From Miltoncostaea sp050250915 (GTDB lineage: Bacteria > Actinomycetota > Thermoleophilia > Miltoncostaeales > Miltoncostaeaceae): a stretch of 64,000 bases of DNA. The notes beneath the pieces are model-generated. The model saw only the letters and a list, made by a program, of their open reading frames with translations, was not told where the DNA came from and did no database searches. The position numbers and the translations under genes are program-made. Location: NCBI GenBank assembly GCA_050250915.1, contig JBFWNT010000005.1:1-64000 (forward strand). The letters are read 5' to 3'. Below, in pieces: positions 26,593-34,566 of this stretch. The number at the start of each line of letters is the position of its first letter. The first letter of the stretch is position 1.

Positions 26593-26922
26593 ATGAGCGA
26601 GGGCGCCGCCAACTTCCGTGCCCGTGCGGAGCAGCTCGCCGGCTCGGTCCTCGTCGTCGCGGAGGGCGAGCTCGACCTGGTCGGCGCCCCGCGGCTGCTC
26701 GACGCCCTGCCGGGGCCGGGCGACGCCCCCGTGGTGATCGACCTGGGGTCCGTCGGCTTCATGGACAGCTCCGGGCTGCGGTCGCTGCTCGAGGCGCGTC
26801 AGCGATGCCGGGAGGCCGGCCGCGGGTTCGCGATCGCGCGCCCCTCCGAGGCGGTGCTCCGCGTGCTCGAGCTCGTCGATCTCACGAGCGAGTTCGAGGT
26901 GGTGGAGCGGCCCGTCGGCTGA
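26593..26922 (+). CDS. rsbV: STAS-domain anti-anti-sigma factor (RsbV/SpoIIAA-like)
   Basis: A 109-residue STAS protein. VVAEGELDLVGAPRLLDAL gives the first strand and helix, and DLGSVGFMDSSGLRSLLEAR contains the phosphorylatable serine (D-S-S-G). It binds RsbW when unphosphorylated and so releases the sigma factor encoded divergently 82 bases away. It has its own leaderless promoter, so expression of antagonist and sigma factor may be set separately. It converges with uppP. Confidence 0.92.
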   Translation: MSEGAANFRARAEQLAGSVLVVAEGELDLVGAPRLLDALPGPGDAPVVIDLGSVGFMDSSGLRSLLEARQRCREAGRGFAIARPSEAVLRVLELVDLTSEFEVVERPVG

Positions 26923-26925
26923 GGG

Positions 26926-27744
26926 TCAGCTGATCACGCCGGCGCCCGCGAGCGCCAGGACGACCGCCCCGAGCACCAGTCGGTAGACCACGAAGATCAT
27001 CATCGAGTGGCTGGTGAGCCACCGCAGCAGGAACGCGATCGAGACGTAGCCGAAGACGAAGGCCACGATCGTCGCGATGGCCAGCGCGCCGAAGCTGACG
27101 TTGTCGTCGCCGGTCACGAGCTCCGTCAGGCCGTACAGGCCGGACAGGACGATCGCCGGGATGGACAGCAGGAACGAGAAGCGGGCGGCCGCCTCGCGCT
27201 TGAGCCCCAGGAACAGGCCGGCGGTGATGGTCGCGCCCGAGCGGGAGGTCCCGGGGACCAGCGCCAGGGCCTGCGCCAGGCCCACCCAGATCGCGTCGGT
27301 CCGGTTCACGGCGTCGACGTCGCGGACGCGCCTCCCCACGTGGTCGGCCACGGCCAGGATCAGGCCGGCCACGATCAGCACGGTGCCGATCAGGTACAGG
27401 TTGCGGGCCCCGGTCTCGATCTGATCGTTGAACACGAGTCCGACGACGCCGATCGGGATCGTCGCGATGATGACGTACCAGCCCATGCGGGCGTCGAGCT
27501 CCCCGCGCAGCTCCGGCAGGCGCAGGCTGGACAGCCACGTCCGGACGATCCGGACCAGGTCGCGCCAGAAGTAGATGACGACCGCGACCATCGTCCCCAG
27601 CTGGATGACGGCCGTGAACAGCGCGCCGGGGTCGTCCCAGCCGGCGAAGGCGGGGACGATTCGCAGGTGCGCGGTGCTGGAGATCGGCAGGAACTCGGTG
27701 AGTCCCTGCGCGATGCCGAGCACGATCGCCTCGAGAACGGACAA
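26926..27744 (-). CDS. uppP: Undecaprenyl-diphosphatase UppP (BacA)
   Basis: A 272-residue polytopic membrane enzyme that dephosphorylates undecaprenyl diphosphate, recycling the lipid carrier for peptidoglycan and other wall polymers. Both family signatures are present: GIAQGLTEFLPISSTAHL at the N-terminus, with the active-site Glu and Ser, and LVPGTSRSGATITAGLFLGL in the second half. About eight membrane segments are seen. Translation begins at TTG, preceded by a weak AAGG. It may confer bacitracin tolerance when abundant. Confidence 0.96.
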   Translation of the reverse strand: MSVLEAIVLGIAQGLTEFLPISSTAHLRIVPAFAGWDDPGALFTAVIQLGTMVAVVIYFWRDLVRIVRTWLSSLRLPELRGELDARMGWYVIIATIPIGVVGLVFNDQIETGARNLYLIGTVLIVAGLILAVADHVGRRVRDVDAVNRTDAIWVGLAQALALVPGTSRSGATITAGLFLGLKREAAARFSFLLSIPAIVLSGLYGLTELVTGDDNVSFGALAIATIVAFVFGYVSIAFLLRWLTSHSMMIFVVYRLVLGAVVLALAGAGVIS

Positions 27745-27779
27745 CGATGCGGAACCTTAGGGGAGGGGTGGCCCGCGGC

Positions 27780-30080
27780 CTAGCGGACGATCAGACGGCG
27801 GACGATCGTCAGGCGCCCCAGGGTCGTCCCGGCCTCCGCGGCCCGGACCTCCAGGCGGTAGCTGCCGGAGCGCAGGGCGCGGCCGGGGACGGTGATCCGG
27901 AAGCGGGCCCGGCCGCGGCTGGCGACGACGGCTTTGGCGACGGGCGAGCCGAGCGTCTCCACGGTGAACGCGGCGGCGGGGGCCGACGACTGGGCGGCCG
28001 CGACCCGCACGGGCCGCAGCAGGGCCGTGACGGCGGCGGCGCGCACCAGCCGTCCGGAGACGGGGACCGCGTGGCCGGGACGCACCAGGGCGGGGACGCG
28101 GAGCGCGCGGACGGCGCCGGCGGCGACGGGCTGGAAGCGGCGGACCACGAAGCGCTGGTTGCCGGCCCTGTCGCGCACGGTGGCCACGACGCGCCGCGCG
28201 CGCGAGTCGGCGAAGCGGCGGGTCACGCGGGCGCCGGCGGCGGTCTCGCCCTCGCCGAAGCTCCAGCGGACCGGCCCGGCCGCGCCGCCGCGGACGGAGG
28301 AGCGGAACACCGCCGCGGTGCCCCTGCGTGACCACGAGACCCGCAGCGACGGGGCGGTACGGTCGACCGTGACCGCGTGCCGCGCGGGGGAGGGGTCGGA
28401 CACGCCGGCCGCGTCGATCGCCTGCGCCTCCACCACGTGCTTGCCCTCGGGCAGCGACAGCTGCAGCGCCGTCTCCGTGGTCGGCGCGCCCCACGGGCCC
28501 CCGTCCACGCGGGTGCGCACCTGGACGCCCCCGCCGGAGAGGGCCACCTCGTAGGTCAGCTGGCGGGCGTTGGTCTCGGCCGGTGGGGTCACGGTGAAGC
28601 GGGTGTCGGGGGCGGGGCCGAAGGCGAGCTCCAGCGCCCGCACGGCGTCGACCCGGCCGGCGCCCGAGGCCGCGTCGGGGCCGGGGGCGCCCACGTCGAC
28701 CGCGCTGGCGCGCAGGATGTCGGCGACCTGCTCGGGGCCAAGGCCCGGGTTGAGCTGGCGCACCAGGGCGGCGACCCCGGCCACGTGGGGCGAGGCCATG
28801 GAGGTGCCGGAGTAGGCGAGGTAGCCGGTGCTGACGCTGGACGTGACGCCGACGCCGGGGGCCACCAGATCGGGCTTCTGCAGGACGGTGCCGGCCGCGG
28901 GGCCCAGGCCGTCGGTGTCCTGCCACACGACGGGGCCGCGGCTCGAGAACGACGGCACGGCGCCGTCGCTGTCGATGGCGCCGACGGCGAGCGCCTCCGG
29001 GTAGCCGGCGGGGCTGCCGACGCTGCCGGGGGTGGGGCCGGTGTTGCCCGCGGCGAAGACCGGGACGATGCCGAGGTCCCGCCAGCGGCGGATCATCGGG
29101 CGGAACCACGTGTCGTTGGCGGTCGACGCCGACCACGAGTTGTTCACGATCTTCGGCTGGTCGGCGGTGGCGGGGTTGCCGTCGGGGTCGGTCATCCACT
29201 GCGCGGCGGCCAGCAGCGCGCTGCCGGTGCCGGACCCGTTCGCGCCCATCGCCCGCGCCACCAGCAGCTTCGCGCCGGGCGCCACGCCGATCGGGCCACC
29301 GCCCGCGCTGCCGCCGACCATGGTCCCGGCGGTGTGCGTGCCGTGGCCGTTGTCGTCGACCGGCGACGGGCTGCCGGCCACGAAGTCGCGCCAGCCGGCG
29401 ATCTTGCCCGCCAGGTCCTTCGCCGCCGGGTCCACGCCGGTGTCGATCGAGCCGATCACGACGCCGTCGCCGCGCACGCCGAACGCCGCCCACGCGGCGG
29501 GCGCGCGGATCGCGTCGAGCCCCCAGTTGCCGCGCCCGGCGTCGGGGAAGGGGGTGGGCGCGGCGTCGGCGTCCGCGTCGGCGATCCGCACGGGCGCGTC
29601 CAGGTCGACGGACGCGACGGCCGGGTCGGCCGCGACGGCGCGGATCTCGTCGGGGGTCCCGGTGAACGCGGCCGCGTTGACGAGCCAGAACGCGCGGACC
29701 GGGCCGTCGACCTCCGCGGCGATGCCCTCGGCGTCGCCCGAGGCCGTGCGCCTCAGGTCACGCAGCAGCGCCGCCGGGCTGCCGTCGTGGGCGCCCTCCG
29801 GCACCTGGTCGGCGAACGTGGCGATGACCGCGATGCGGTCGCCGGGGCCGGCCTGGGCGAGGCGGTCGGCGAGGGCCGGCGTCGGGGCGGCGCCGGCCGG
29901 GCCGGCGGTGCCCGCGAGGGCGGCGAGAGCGGCGATGGCGGCGAGGGCCTCGGCGGCGCGGCGTCCGTGCCGGGACCTCGGGCGGTTCCTGCCCGGGATC
30001 AATCGAATCCGTTCCGTCGGATCGTTCGGTGCGTCCCCTGCATCGGCACCCGGAAGGGGCGTCTTGACGCGCGGGGGCAC
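27780..30080 (-). CDS. Secreted subtilisin-family (S8) serine protease
   Basis: A 766-residue exported protease. The signal sequence sits unusually far in (about 40-66, AALAGTAGPAGAA), so the true start may be a downstream TTG near 30002. An I9-like propeptide (about 70-165) precedes the S8 domain with the triad in IGSIDTGVD (Asp), NGHGTHTAGT (His) and YSGTSMASPHVAG (Ser), and the oxyanion Asn in FAAGNTGP. The C-terminal 280 residues hold Ig/PKD-like repeats (PDTRFTVTPP, HAVTVDRTAP) that may bind cell wall or substrate. It is probably a nutritional or processing protease. Confidence 0.9.
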   Translation of the reverse strand: MPPRVKTPLPGADAGDAPNDPTERIRLIPGRNRPRSRHGRRAAEALAAIAALAALAGTAGPAGAAPTPALADRLAQAGPGDRIAVIATFADQVPEGAHDGSPAALLRDLRRTASGDAEGIAAEVDGPVRAFWLVNAAAFTGTPDEIRAVAADPAVASVDLDAPVRIADADADAAPTPFPDAGRGNWGLDAIRAPAAWAAFGVRGDGVVIGSIDTGVDPAAKDLAGKIAGWRDFVAGSPSPVDDNGHGTHTAGTMVGGSAGGGPIGVAPGAKLLVARAMGANGSGTGSALLAAAQWMTDPDGNPATADQPKIVNNSWSASTANDTWFRPMIRRWRDLGIVPVFAAGNTGPTPGSVGSPAGYPEALAVGAIDSDGAVPSFSSRGPVVWQDTDGLGPAAGTVLQKPDLVAPGVGVTSSVSTGYLAYSGTSMASPHVAGVAALVRQLNPGLGPEQVADILRASAVDVGAPGPDAASGAGRVDAVRALELAFGPAPDTRFTVTPPAETNARQLTYEVALSGGGVQVRTRVDGGPWGAPTTETALQLSLPEGKHVVEAQAIDAAGVSDPSPARHAVTVDRTAPSLRVSWSRRGTAAVFRSSVRGGAAGPVRWSFGEGETAAGARVTRRFADSRARRVVATVRDRAGNQRFVVRRFQPVAAGAVRALRVPALVRPGHAVPVSGRLVRAAAVTALLRPVRVAAAQSSAPAAAFTVETLGSPVAKAVVASRGRARFRITVPGRALRSGSYRLEVRAAEAGTTLGRLTIVRRLIVR

Positions 30081-30096
30081 GCCCCGGGCACGCCGC

Positions 30097-30108
30097 TACC
30101 ATGGGGTC
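30097..30108 (+). promoter_or_regulatory. Leaderless -10 box of the zinc-ribbon/PAS gene
   Basis: TACCAT (30097-30102) lies six bases before the GTG at 30109 and fixes that start; the ATG contained in the box is out of frame. Confidence 0.5.
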
Positions 30109-30552
30109 GTGCCCGTCTTCCTGTGCCCCCGCTGCGCCTACCGCGAGAGCGGTTCGGAGCGAAACGTCCGCCATCAGCCGCGCGGCTGCTCGCGCTGCGG
30201 CTTCGGCTTCGCGTTCGAGCTGCTCGAGGACTACTACGCCAGCCCCAAGACCGCGCTCATCGTGTGCGACCAGCAGCGGCGGATCCTCGTCGCCGGCCAC
30301 TCCTCGTTCGCGGTCACCGGCTTCGACGAGGGCGACCTGATCGGCCACGAGGTGATGGAGCGCCTGGGCCTGACCGGGTTCCCCGACGGGGGCGACCCCG
30401 CCGGCCGCAGCCTCGAATGGGGCGTCCGCGTGCTGAACGTGCCGTGCACCTACCGCTTCGCCGGCCAGGAGGAGGACCTCCCGGCCGTCGCCGACTTCTT
30501 CCCCGCCTACGACGACGACGGTGGGCTCCTGGTGGCGCTGACACCCCAGTAG
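30109..30552 (+). CDS. Zinc-ribbon plus PAS-domain small protein
   Basis: A 147-residue soluble protein. CPRCAYRES near residue 6 and CSRCGF near 28 form a four-cysteine zinc ribbon. A PAS-like domain follows (TALIVCDQQRRILVAGHSSFAVTGFDEGDLIGHEVMERLGL). It has no output domain, so it may act as a sensor subunit or partner of another regulator. It is transcribed divergently from the subtilase and is followed by the hairpin-rich intergenic region. I do not know a named family with this pairing. Confidence 0.6.
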   Translation: MPVFLCPRCAYRESGSERNVRHQPRGCSRCGFGFAFELLEDYYASPKTALIVCDQQRRILVAGHSSFAVTGFDEGDLIGHEVMERLGLTGFPDGGDPAGRSLEWGVRVLNVPCTYRFAGQEEDLPAVADFFPAYDDDGGLLVALTPQ

Positions 30553-30589
30553 GGCGCTGGCGCCGACGGCTCGGCCGGTCTCCAGTGCA

Positions 30590-30611
30590 ATTGAGACCGC
30601 GTGGTCTCAAT
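30590..30611. repeat. Palindrome 1: ATTGAGACC-GCGT-GGTCTCAAT
   Basis: A perfect 9-bp inverted repeat with a 4-base loop, starting 38 bases after the stop of the zinc-ribbon/PAS gene. No T-tract follows. It resembles palindrome 2 at 30713-30738, sharing a TGCAAT-GAGACC core. Confidence 0.8.
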
Positions 30612-30640
30612 CGCGCCTCAGGCGGCCCTGGGGACAGCGA

Positions 30641-30654
30641 GGCGATTCGTCGCC
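30641..30654. repeat. Hairpin GGCGA-TTCG-TCGCC with UUCG loop
   Basis: A perfect 5-bp stem closed by a TTCG loop, which in RNA would be the exceptionally stable UUCG tetraloop. It lies between the two related palindromes. Confidence 0.65.
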
Positions 30655-30658
30655 GGAC

Positions 30659-30675
30659 CCCCTTCTCCGAAGGGG
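30659..30675. repeat. Hairpin CCCCTTC-TCC-GAAGGGG
   Basis: A perfect 7-bp stem with a 3-base loop, four bases after the UUCG hairpin. Confidence 0.65.
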
Positions 30676-30712
30676 TGGGGTGTGCCGACGCCGAGGCGGG
30701 ACTGCCGCGGTG

Positions 30713-30738
30713 CAATCGAGACCACGGAGTCTCGATTG
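30713..30738. repeat. Palindrome 2: CAATCGAGAC-N6-GTCTCGATTG
   Basis: A perfect 10-bp inverted repeat with loop CACGGA. It is a diverged copy of palindrome 1 in which C/G changes on the two arms compensate each other, so pairing has been kept. Confidence 0.8.
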
Positions 30739-30868
30739 AACCCGAGGGACCCCCGGGGCGCCGCGCGGCGTGGGGTGGATGCGACCCGGGGCCCGACCGG
30801 GGGATCCCGTTACGAACGCCGGCCGCGGGGCAATAGGCTCCCCGCGGGACCACGGCGGAGGGGGACGC

Positions 30869-31870
30869 ATGGAGCGCAGGCGGCTGGGCGGGACCGACCT
30901 CGAGCTGAGCGTCATCGGGCTCGGCACGTGGGTGTTCGGCGGGCGCTGGGGCGGCGCCGAGGACGAGGCGTCGCTGGCGGCCTGCCGCGCGGCGCTCGAC
31001 GCCGGGGTCAACTGGATCGACACGGCCGACATCTACGGCCAGGGCCGCGCGGAGCGGATCGTGGGGCAGGCCGTGCGCGAGCGTCGCGACGAGGTGATCG
31101 TGGCGACCAAGGGCGGCGTCGCCTGGGAGCTGCAGCCCGAGTTCCGGATCTGGCGCGAGGCCTCCGCCGACTACCTGCGGATGGCCTGCGACCGCTCGCT
31201 CCAGGCGCTCGGCCTGGACCACATCGACCTGTACCAGGTGCACTGGCCCGTGGGCGGCGTGCCGGCGGAGGAGACGATCGGCGCCCTCCTGGAGCTGCGC
31301 GACGCAGGGAAGATCCGCGCGATCGGCGTCTCCAACTACCACCTGCCCGACCTGGAGGCCGCCGGCGCGGTGGCCCAGATCGACTCGTACCAGCCCGGCT
31401 ACCACCTGATGCGCCGCGACATCGAAGCGGGCGAGCTCCCGTGGTGCGCCGAGCACGGGGTCGGCGTGATCGCGTACGGCCCCCTCGCGCACGGCCTGCT
31501 GACCGGGAAGATGGATGCGTCCACGACCTTCCCCGAGAACGACTGGCGGGCCCAGAGCGAGCTGTTCGCCGACGAGGCGTTCCCGGAGCGGATCGCCGTG
31601 GTGGAGGAGCTGACGCGGCTGGCGCAGGAGTCGGGCCGCCCCGGCGGCGTCGCCGAGCTGGCGGTGGCGTGGGTGCTGCGCCGCCCCGAGGTGACGTCGG
31701 CGATCATCGGCGCCCGCGACGCGCGCCAGGCCGCGCGCAACGCCGCCCTGGCAGGCCCCCCGCTGTCGTCCGACGAGGAGCGTGAGGTCGAGGCCATCCT
31801 CGCGCGACACCCCGACGCGTCGCGCCACTACGGCCACGGGGAGCCCCCGGATCCCTCCGCGACCCGGTGA
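30869..31870 (+). CDS. Aldo/keto reductase
   Basis: A 333-residue NADPH-dependent aldo/keto reductase. The catalytic tetrad is seen as Asp and Tyr in NWIDTADIYGQG, Lys in IVATKGG, and His in DLYQVHWPV. GVSNYHLPDLEAA and AIIGARDARQAARN mark the nucleotide-binding end. GGAGGGGG precedes the ATG at 30869. Related proteins reduce aldehydes, methylglyoxal or sugar ketones; the substrate here is unknown. It lies after the hairpin-rich spacer and is separate from the downstream genes. Confidence 0.92.
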   Translation: MERRRLGGTDLELSVIGLGTWVFGGRWGGAEDEASLAACRAALDAGVNWIDTADIYGQGRAERIVGQAVRERRDEVIVATKGGVAWELQPEFRIWREASADYLRMACDRSLQALGLDHIDLYQVHWPVGGVPAEETIGALLELRDAGKIRAIGVSNYHLPDLEAAGAVAQIDSYQPGYHLMRRDIEAGELPWCAEHGVGVIAYGPLAHGLLTGKMDASTTFPENDWRAQSELFADEAFPERIAVVEELTRLAQESGRPGGVAELAVAWVLRRPEVTSAIIGARDARQAARNAALAGPPLSSDEEREVEAILARHPDASRHYGHGEPPDPSATR

Positions 31871-31885
31871 CGGGTACCATGAGCC

Positions 31886-32368
31886 ATGGCCACCGCCGGA
31901 CCACGTCGCCGCTCCAGCGATGCCCGGAGCCCGCAGCCGCTCCCGTTCGGGCCGGCGCCCGGGGGGATGGGCCCCGCCGACCCCGAGGGCGTGCTGGGGT
32001 CGATCGCGTTCGCGCTGGAGGCCGCGCAGCGCCACCGGCGGCCCATGACGCTCGTGACGATCACCGCCCCCGTGCCGTGCACGGACGACGAGTTGGCACG
32101 GCTCGCCGGGATCGTGCGCCGCACCGTCCGCGACACGGACGGCCTGTGGCGGGAGGGGGAGGACAGCCTGGTGCTCCTGCTGACCGACGCGGACGGGCCC
32201 AACTCGGAGCCGGCGCTCGCCCGGCTGCGGATGCGGCTGCGCGGCGAGGGGCTGTCGGGCGTGAGCATGGGCCGCGCGGCGCCCGCCCCGGGCATCGGCG
32301 CGCCCGACCTGCTGGCCCTGGCGCGCGACGACCTGCGCCCCATCGCCGGCAGACGTCAGACAGGGTGA
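31886..32368 (+). CDS. Degenerate GGDEF-like domain protein
   Basis: A 160-residue protein. VRRTVRDTDGLWREGEDSLVLLLTDADG matches the region around the GG(D/E)EF motif of diguanylate cyclases (VRDSDLVARYGGEEFVVLL), but the signature reads REGEDS. The catalytic loop is therefore degenerate and cyclase activity unlikely. The first 35 residues are low-complexity and Pro-rich. TACCAT five bases upstream suggests a leaderless start. It may be a c-di-GMP or nucleotide receptor, or a structural remnant. Confidence 0.6.
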   Translation: MATAGPRRRSSDARSPQPLPFGPAPGGMGPADPEGVLGSIAFALEAAQRHRRPMTLVTITAPVPCTDDELARLAGIVRRTVRDTDGLWREGEDSLVLLLTDADGPNSEPALARLRMRLRGEGLSGVSMGRAAPAPGIGAPDLLALARDDLRPIAGRRQTG

Positions 32369-32372
32369 CGCC

Positions 32373-33278
32373 GTGAGGGTGGCGCTGACCGGCGCCACCG
32401 GGCTCATCGGGGGGCACCTCGGCCGGGCGCTGATCGCGCGCGGCGACGAGGTGGTGGCCCTCGTCCGCGGGGACGGCTCCGGGATCGAGGGGGCGCGCGA
32501 CGTCCACTGGGACCCGTCGGAGGGGCCCCTGCCCGCCGGCGCGCTCGACGGCGTCGACGCGGTCGTGAACCTGGCCGGCGCACCGCTGGCCGGGCGGCGC
32601 TGGACGGCGGCGCGCAAACGGCAGATCCGGGAGAGCCGCACCGTCACCACCCGGCTGGTGGTCGACGCGCTCGCCGCCGAGGGGGCGCCCCGCGTGCTGG
32701 TGAACGGCAGCGCCGTGGGGTTCTACGGCAACGCGGAGCACCCGGTCGACGAGACCGCCCCCGCCGGGGCCGACTTCCTGGCCGACACCTGCGTCGCCTG
32801 GGAGCGTGAGGCCCTGCGCGCCCGCGAGCACGGCGTGCGGGTGGCGCTCATCCGGACGGGCCTGGTGCTGGCGCGCGACGGCGGGATCCTGCCCACGGTG
32901 GCGCGGCCGGTGAAGCTGTTCGCCGGCGGCCCGCTCGGCGGGGGCCGCCAGTGGATGCCGTGGATCCACATCGACGACGAGGTGGGGCTGCTGCTGATGC
33001 TGCTCGACCGCGACGACGCCTCCGGCCCGTTCAACGGGTCGGCGCCCGAGCCGGTGCAGCAGCGTGAGTTCGCCCGGATCCTGGGGAACGTGCTGGGCCG
33101 CCCGTCGGTGGTGCCGGCGCCCGCGGTGGCGATCCGCCTGGCCCTGGGGGAGATGGCCGTGCTCGCGCTGGAGGGGCAGCGCGCCGTGCCGGCCGCAGCG
33201 CTCGCGGCGGGGTACTCCTTCGTCCACACCGACCTGGAGGAGGCCCTCCGGGACCTCTACGGCTACGGCGCGGGCTGA
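32373..33278 (+). CDS. TIGR01777-family NAD-dependent epimerase
   Basis: A 301-residue extended SDR protein. GATGLIGGHLGRALIARG opens the Rossmann fold. AVVNLAGAPLAGRRWT, VNGSAVGFYGNAEH, and the C-terminal DUF1731 (GEMAVLALEGQRAVPAAALAAGYSF) are diagnostic of the YfcH/TIGR01777 group. The physiological substrate is unknown in general. A GTG start follows the GGDEF-like gene by four bases, so it is probably in the same unit. It converges with a small gene and overlaps it by 16 bases. Confidence 0.9.
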   Translation: MRVALTGATGLIGGHLGRALIARGDEVVALVRGDGSGIEGARDVHWDPSEGPLPAGALDGVDAVVNLAGAPLAGRRWTAARKRQIRESRTVTTRLVVDALAAEGAPRVLVNGSAVGFYGNAEHPVDETAPAGADFLADTCVAWEREALRAREHGVRVALIRTGLVLARDGGILPTVARPVKLFAGGPLGGGRQWMPWIHIDDEVGLLLMLLDRDDASGPFNGSAPEPVQQREFARILGNVLGRPSVVPAPAVAIRLALGEMAVLALEGQRAVPAAALAAGYSFVHTDLEEALRDLYGYGAG

Positions 33279-33535
33279 TCCTCGGGGAACAGCAGCTTCA
33301 ACTCCGCCTCCGCCTTGAGCCACGCCTCGCGGATGAACGTGGTGGAGACGGTGTACTTCGCGCCCGGCAGCACCCGCGCCAGCTTGACCTTGTCGGGGTC
33401 GTGGGTCTCCTCGAGGTCCTCGATCATGGCCTTGTACTCGGAGACGAGCTGCGCCAGCTCGACGTGCTTCATCGTGATGGCGTCGAGCAGGTTGTAGACC
33501 GGGCCGTACGGGTCGCCGGTGGGCATCGTGCTCAC
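33263..33535 (-). CDS. Small conserved-looking hypothetical protein
   Basis: A protein of about 90 residues, GTG start at 33535, with a methionine nine bases later as an alternative. It is helical: VYNLLDAITMKHVELAQLVSEYKAMIEDLEETHD, then AKYTVSTTFIREAWLKAEAELKLLF. I do not recognise the family. No signal peptide, membrane segment or metal motif is seen. It lies just upstream of, and facing away from, the tRNA-Ala gene. Confidence 0.55.
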   Translation of the reverse strand: MSTMPTGDPYGPVYNLLDAITMKHVELAQLVSEYKAMIEDLEETHDPDKVKLARVLPGAKYTVSTTFIREAWLKAEAELKLLFPEDQPAP

Positions 33536-33589
33536 GGGGAATCGCCTCGGGTTCGGGAGCGGAGCGATGCTACCGTAGGCCCGCACCAC

Positions 33590-33662
33590 GGGGGATTAGC
33601 TCAGCTGGGAGAGCGCCTGCTTTGCAAGCAGGAGGTCGTCGGTTCGATCCCGTCATCCTCCA
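33590..33662 (+). tRNA. tRNA-Ala (anticodon UGC)
   Basis: A 73-base tRNA with no encoded CCA. The acceptor GGGGGAT pairs with ATCCTCC (one G-U), followed by T8, A9, the D stem GCTC/GAGC and the anticodon stem CCTGC/GCAGG around TTTGCAA (TGC at 33623-33625). The T arm is GTCGG-TTCGATC-CCGTC with one mismatch, and A is the discriminator. The start is set at 33590, not 33591, because only then do all seven acceptor positions pair. Confidence 0.97.
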
Positions 33663-33769
33663 TTCGCGCAGGTGGCGCTTCGCGCGACTGCGCGATAGGC
33701 CGGGTCGCCATGGCGTGAGATCCGGGGGAGGGGGTGGATCCACGTCGTTCACGTCCTCTCCCCTGGGGC

Positions 33770-34445
33770 ATGGGCCAGCGGCCGTACATCGTCGTGGACG
33801 TCGGCGAGCGCCGATCCGGCATGGCCGGTGCGCTGCAGCGTCTCGGGGCGGTCGTCGAGATCGCGCGCCTTCCGGCGGGCGATCATGACGTCGGCGGTGA
33901 CTGCGTCGTCGAGCGCAAGACGGTCCCGGACCTCCACGGGTCGATCCTGAAGGGGCGGTTCTGGCCGCAGCTGGGCGCGCTGAGGGCGTCCTGCGATGCG
34001 CCCCATCTGCTGGTCGAGGGGCCGGCGCTCGACCAGGGCCCTCTGCACCCCAACGCCGTGCGCGGGGCGTGCCTCGCTCGCCGCCACCGAGCTCGGGGTG
34101 GTGGTCCTGAGGAGCGAGAACCGCGACGACTCCGCCCGTTGGCTCCACCGCCTGGCCCTCCGTCGCCTCCGCATGGGCCACCCGGGGAAGCGACCGGCCT
34201 ACGCGCAGCGGCCGAAGCGGGCGGACCCCCGTGTGGCGGCCGAGGCGGCGTTGGCATCGGTGCACGGCATCTCGGTCGTCACTGCGCGCGCCCTCCTCGA
34301 CCGCTTCGGGACCGTGCAGCACGTGCTCCTGACGACGCCGGAGACGCTCATGGCGGTCCCCGGCGTGGGTCCGGCGAGGGCCCGTGCCCTCCGCGAAGCG
34401 TTGTGCGGCGCCCATGACCCGGCGCCGGGAACGACGTCATCCTGA
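33770..34445 (+). pseudogene. ERCC4-domain nuclease with helix-hairpin-helix, frameshifted
   Basis: The N-terminal part (MGQRPYIVVDVGERRSG, then VVERKTVPDLHGSI) shows the ERCC4/XPF nuclease core with the ERK motif, used against branched DNA. After HPNAVRG the frame is lost. The rest (ATELGVVVLRSENRDDSARWLHRLALRRL and a C-terminal HhH, VPGVGPARARALREAL) continues one frame on to the stop at 34445. One extra base between 34062 and 34083, for example in the GGGG at 34064-34067, explains it. Restored, it would be about 224 residues. It is located just after tRNA-Ala. Confidence 0.78.
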
Positions 34446-34446
34446 C

Positions 34447-34494
34447 ATGGCGTCAGGCGCAACGTCTGTGTGCAAGTCGTGCGTCTTCCGCCAT
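34447..34494. repeat. 48-bp inverted-repeat element, copy 1 (upstream of DUF4386)
   Basis: Starts ATGGCGTCAGGCGCA and ends TGCGTCTTCCGCCAT; the two ends are inverted repeats of each other. It matches 36141-36188 at 40 of 48 positions with no gap. It lies 72 bases before the DUF4386 start. Confidence 0.85.
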
Positions 34495-34566
34495 ACCCCG
34501 TTCCGCTCGTACGGTCGTCGCGGGTCCGCTGACCGGACCCTCCGACACGACGGACGGAGGCGTGAG

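Noticed and set aside
30590..30675. Ordinary rho-independent terminators
   Set aside because: The hairpins have no following T-tract and four occur in tandem, so simple termination does not explain them.
30590..30738. CRISPR array
   Set aside because: Only two related palindromes, unequal in sequence and loop, with no equal-length spacers and no cas genes in the window.
33590..34445. tRNA-Ala as an integration site of a mobile island
   Set aside because: No integrase gene and no repeated 3' end of the tRNA was found downstream.
34447..34494. Short conserved peptide with C-x-x-C encoded by the 48-bp repeats
   Set aside because: Both copies are open in one frame (ending SCVFRH), but the eight differences are mostly amino-acid changing while the inverted arms are kept, so DNA-level constraint is the better reading.
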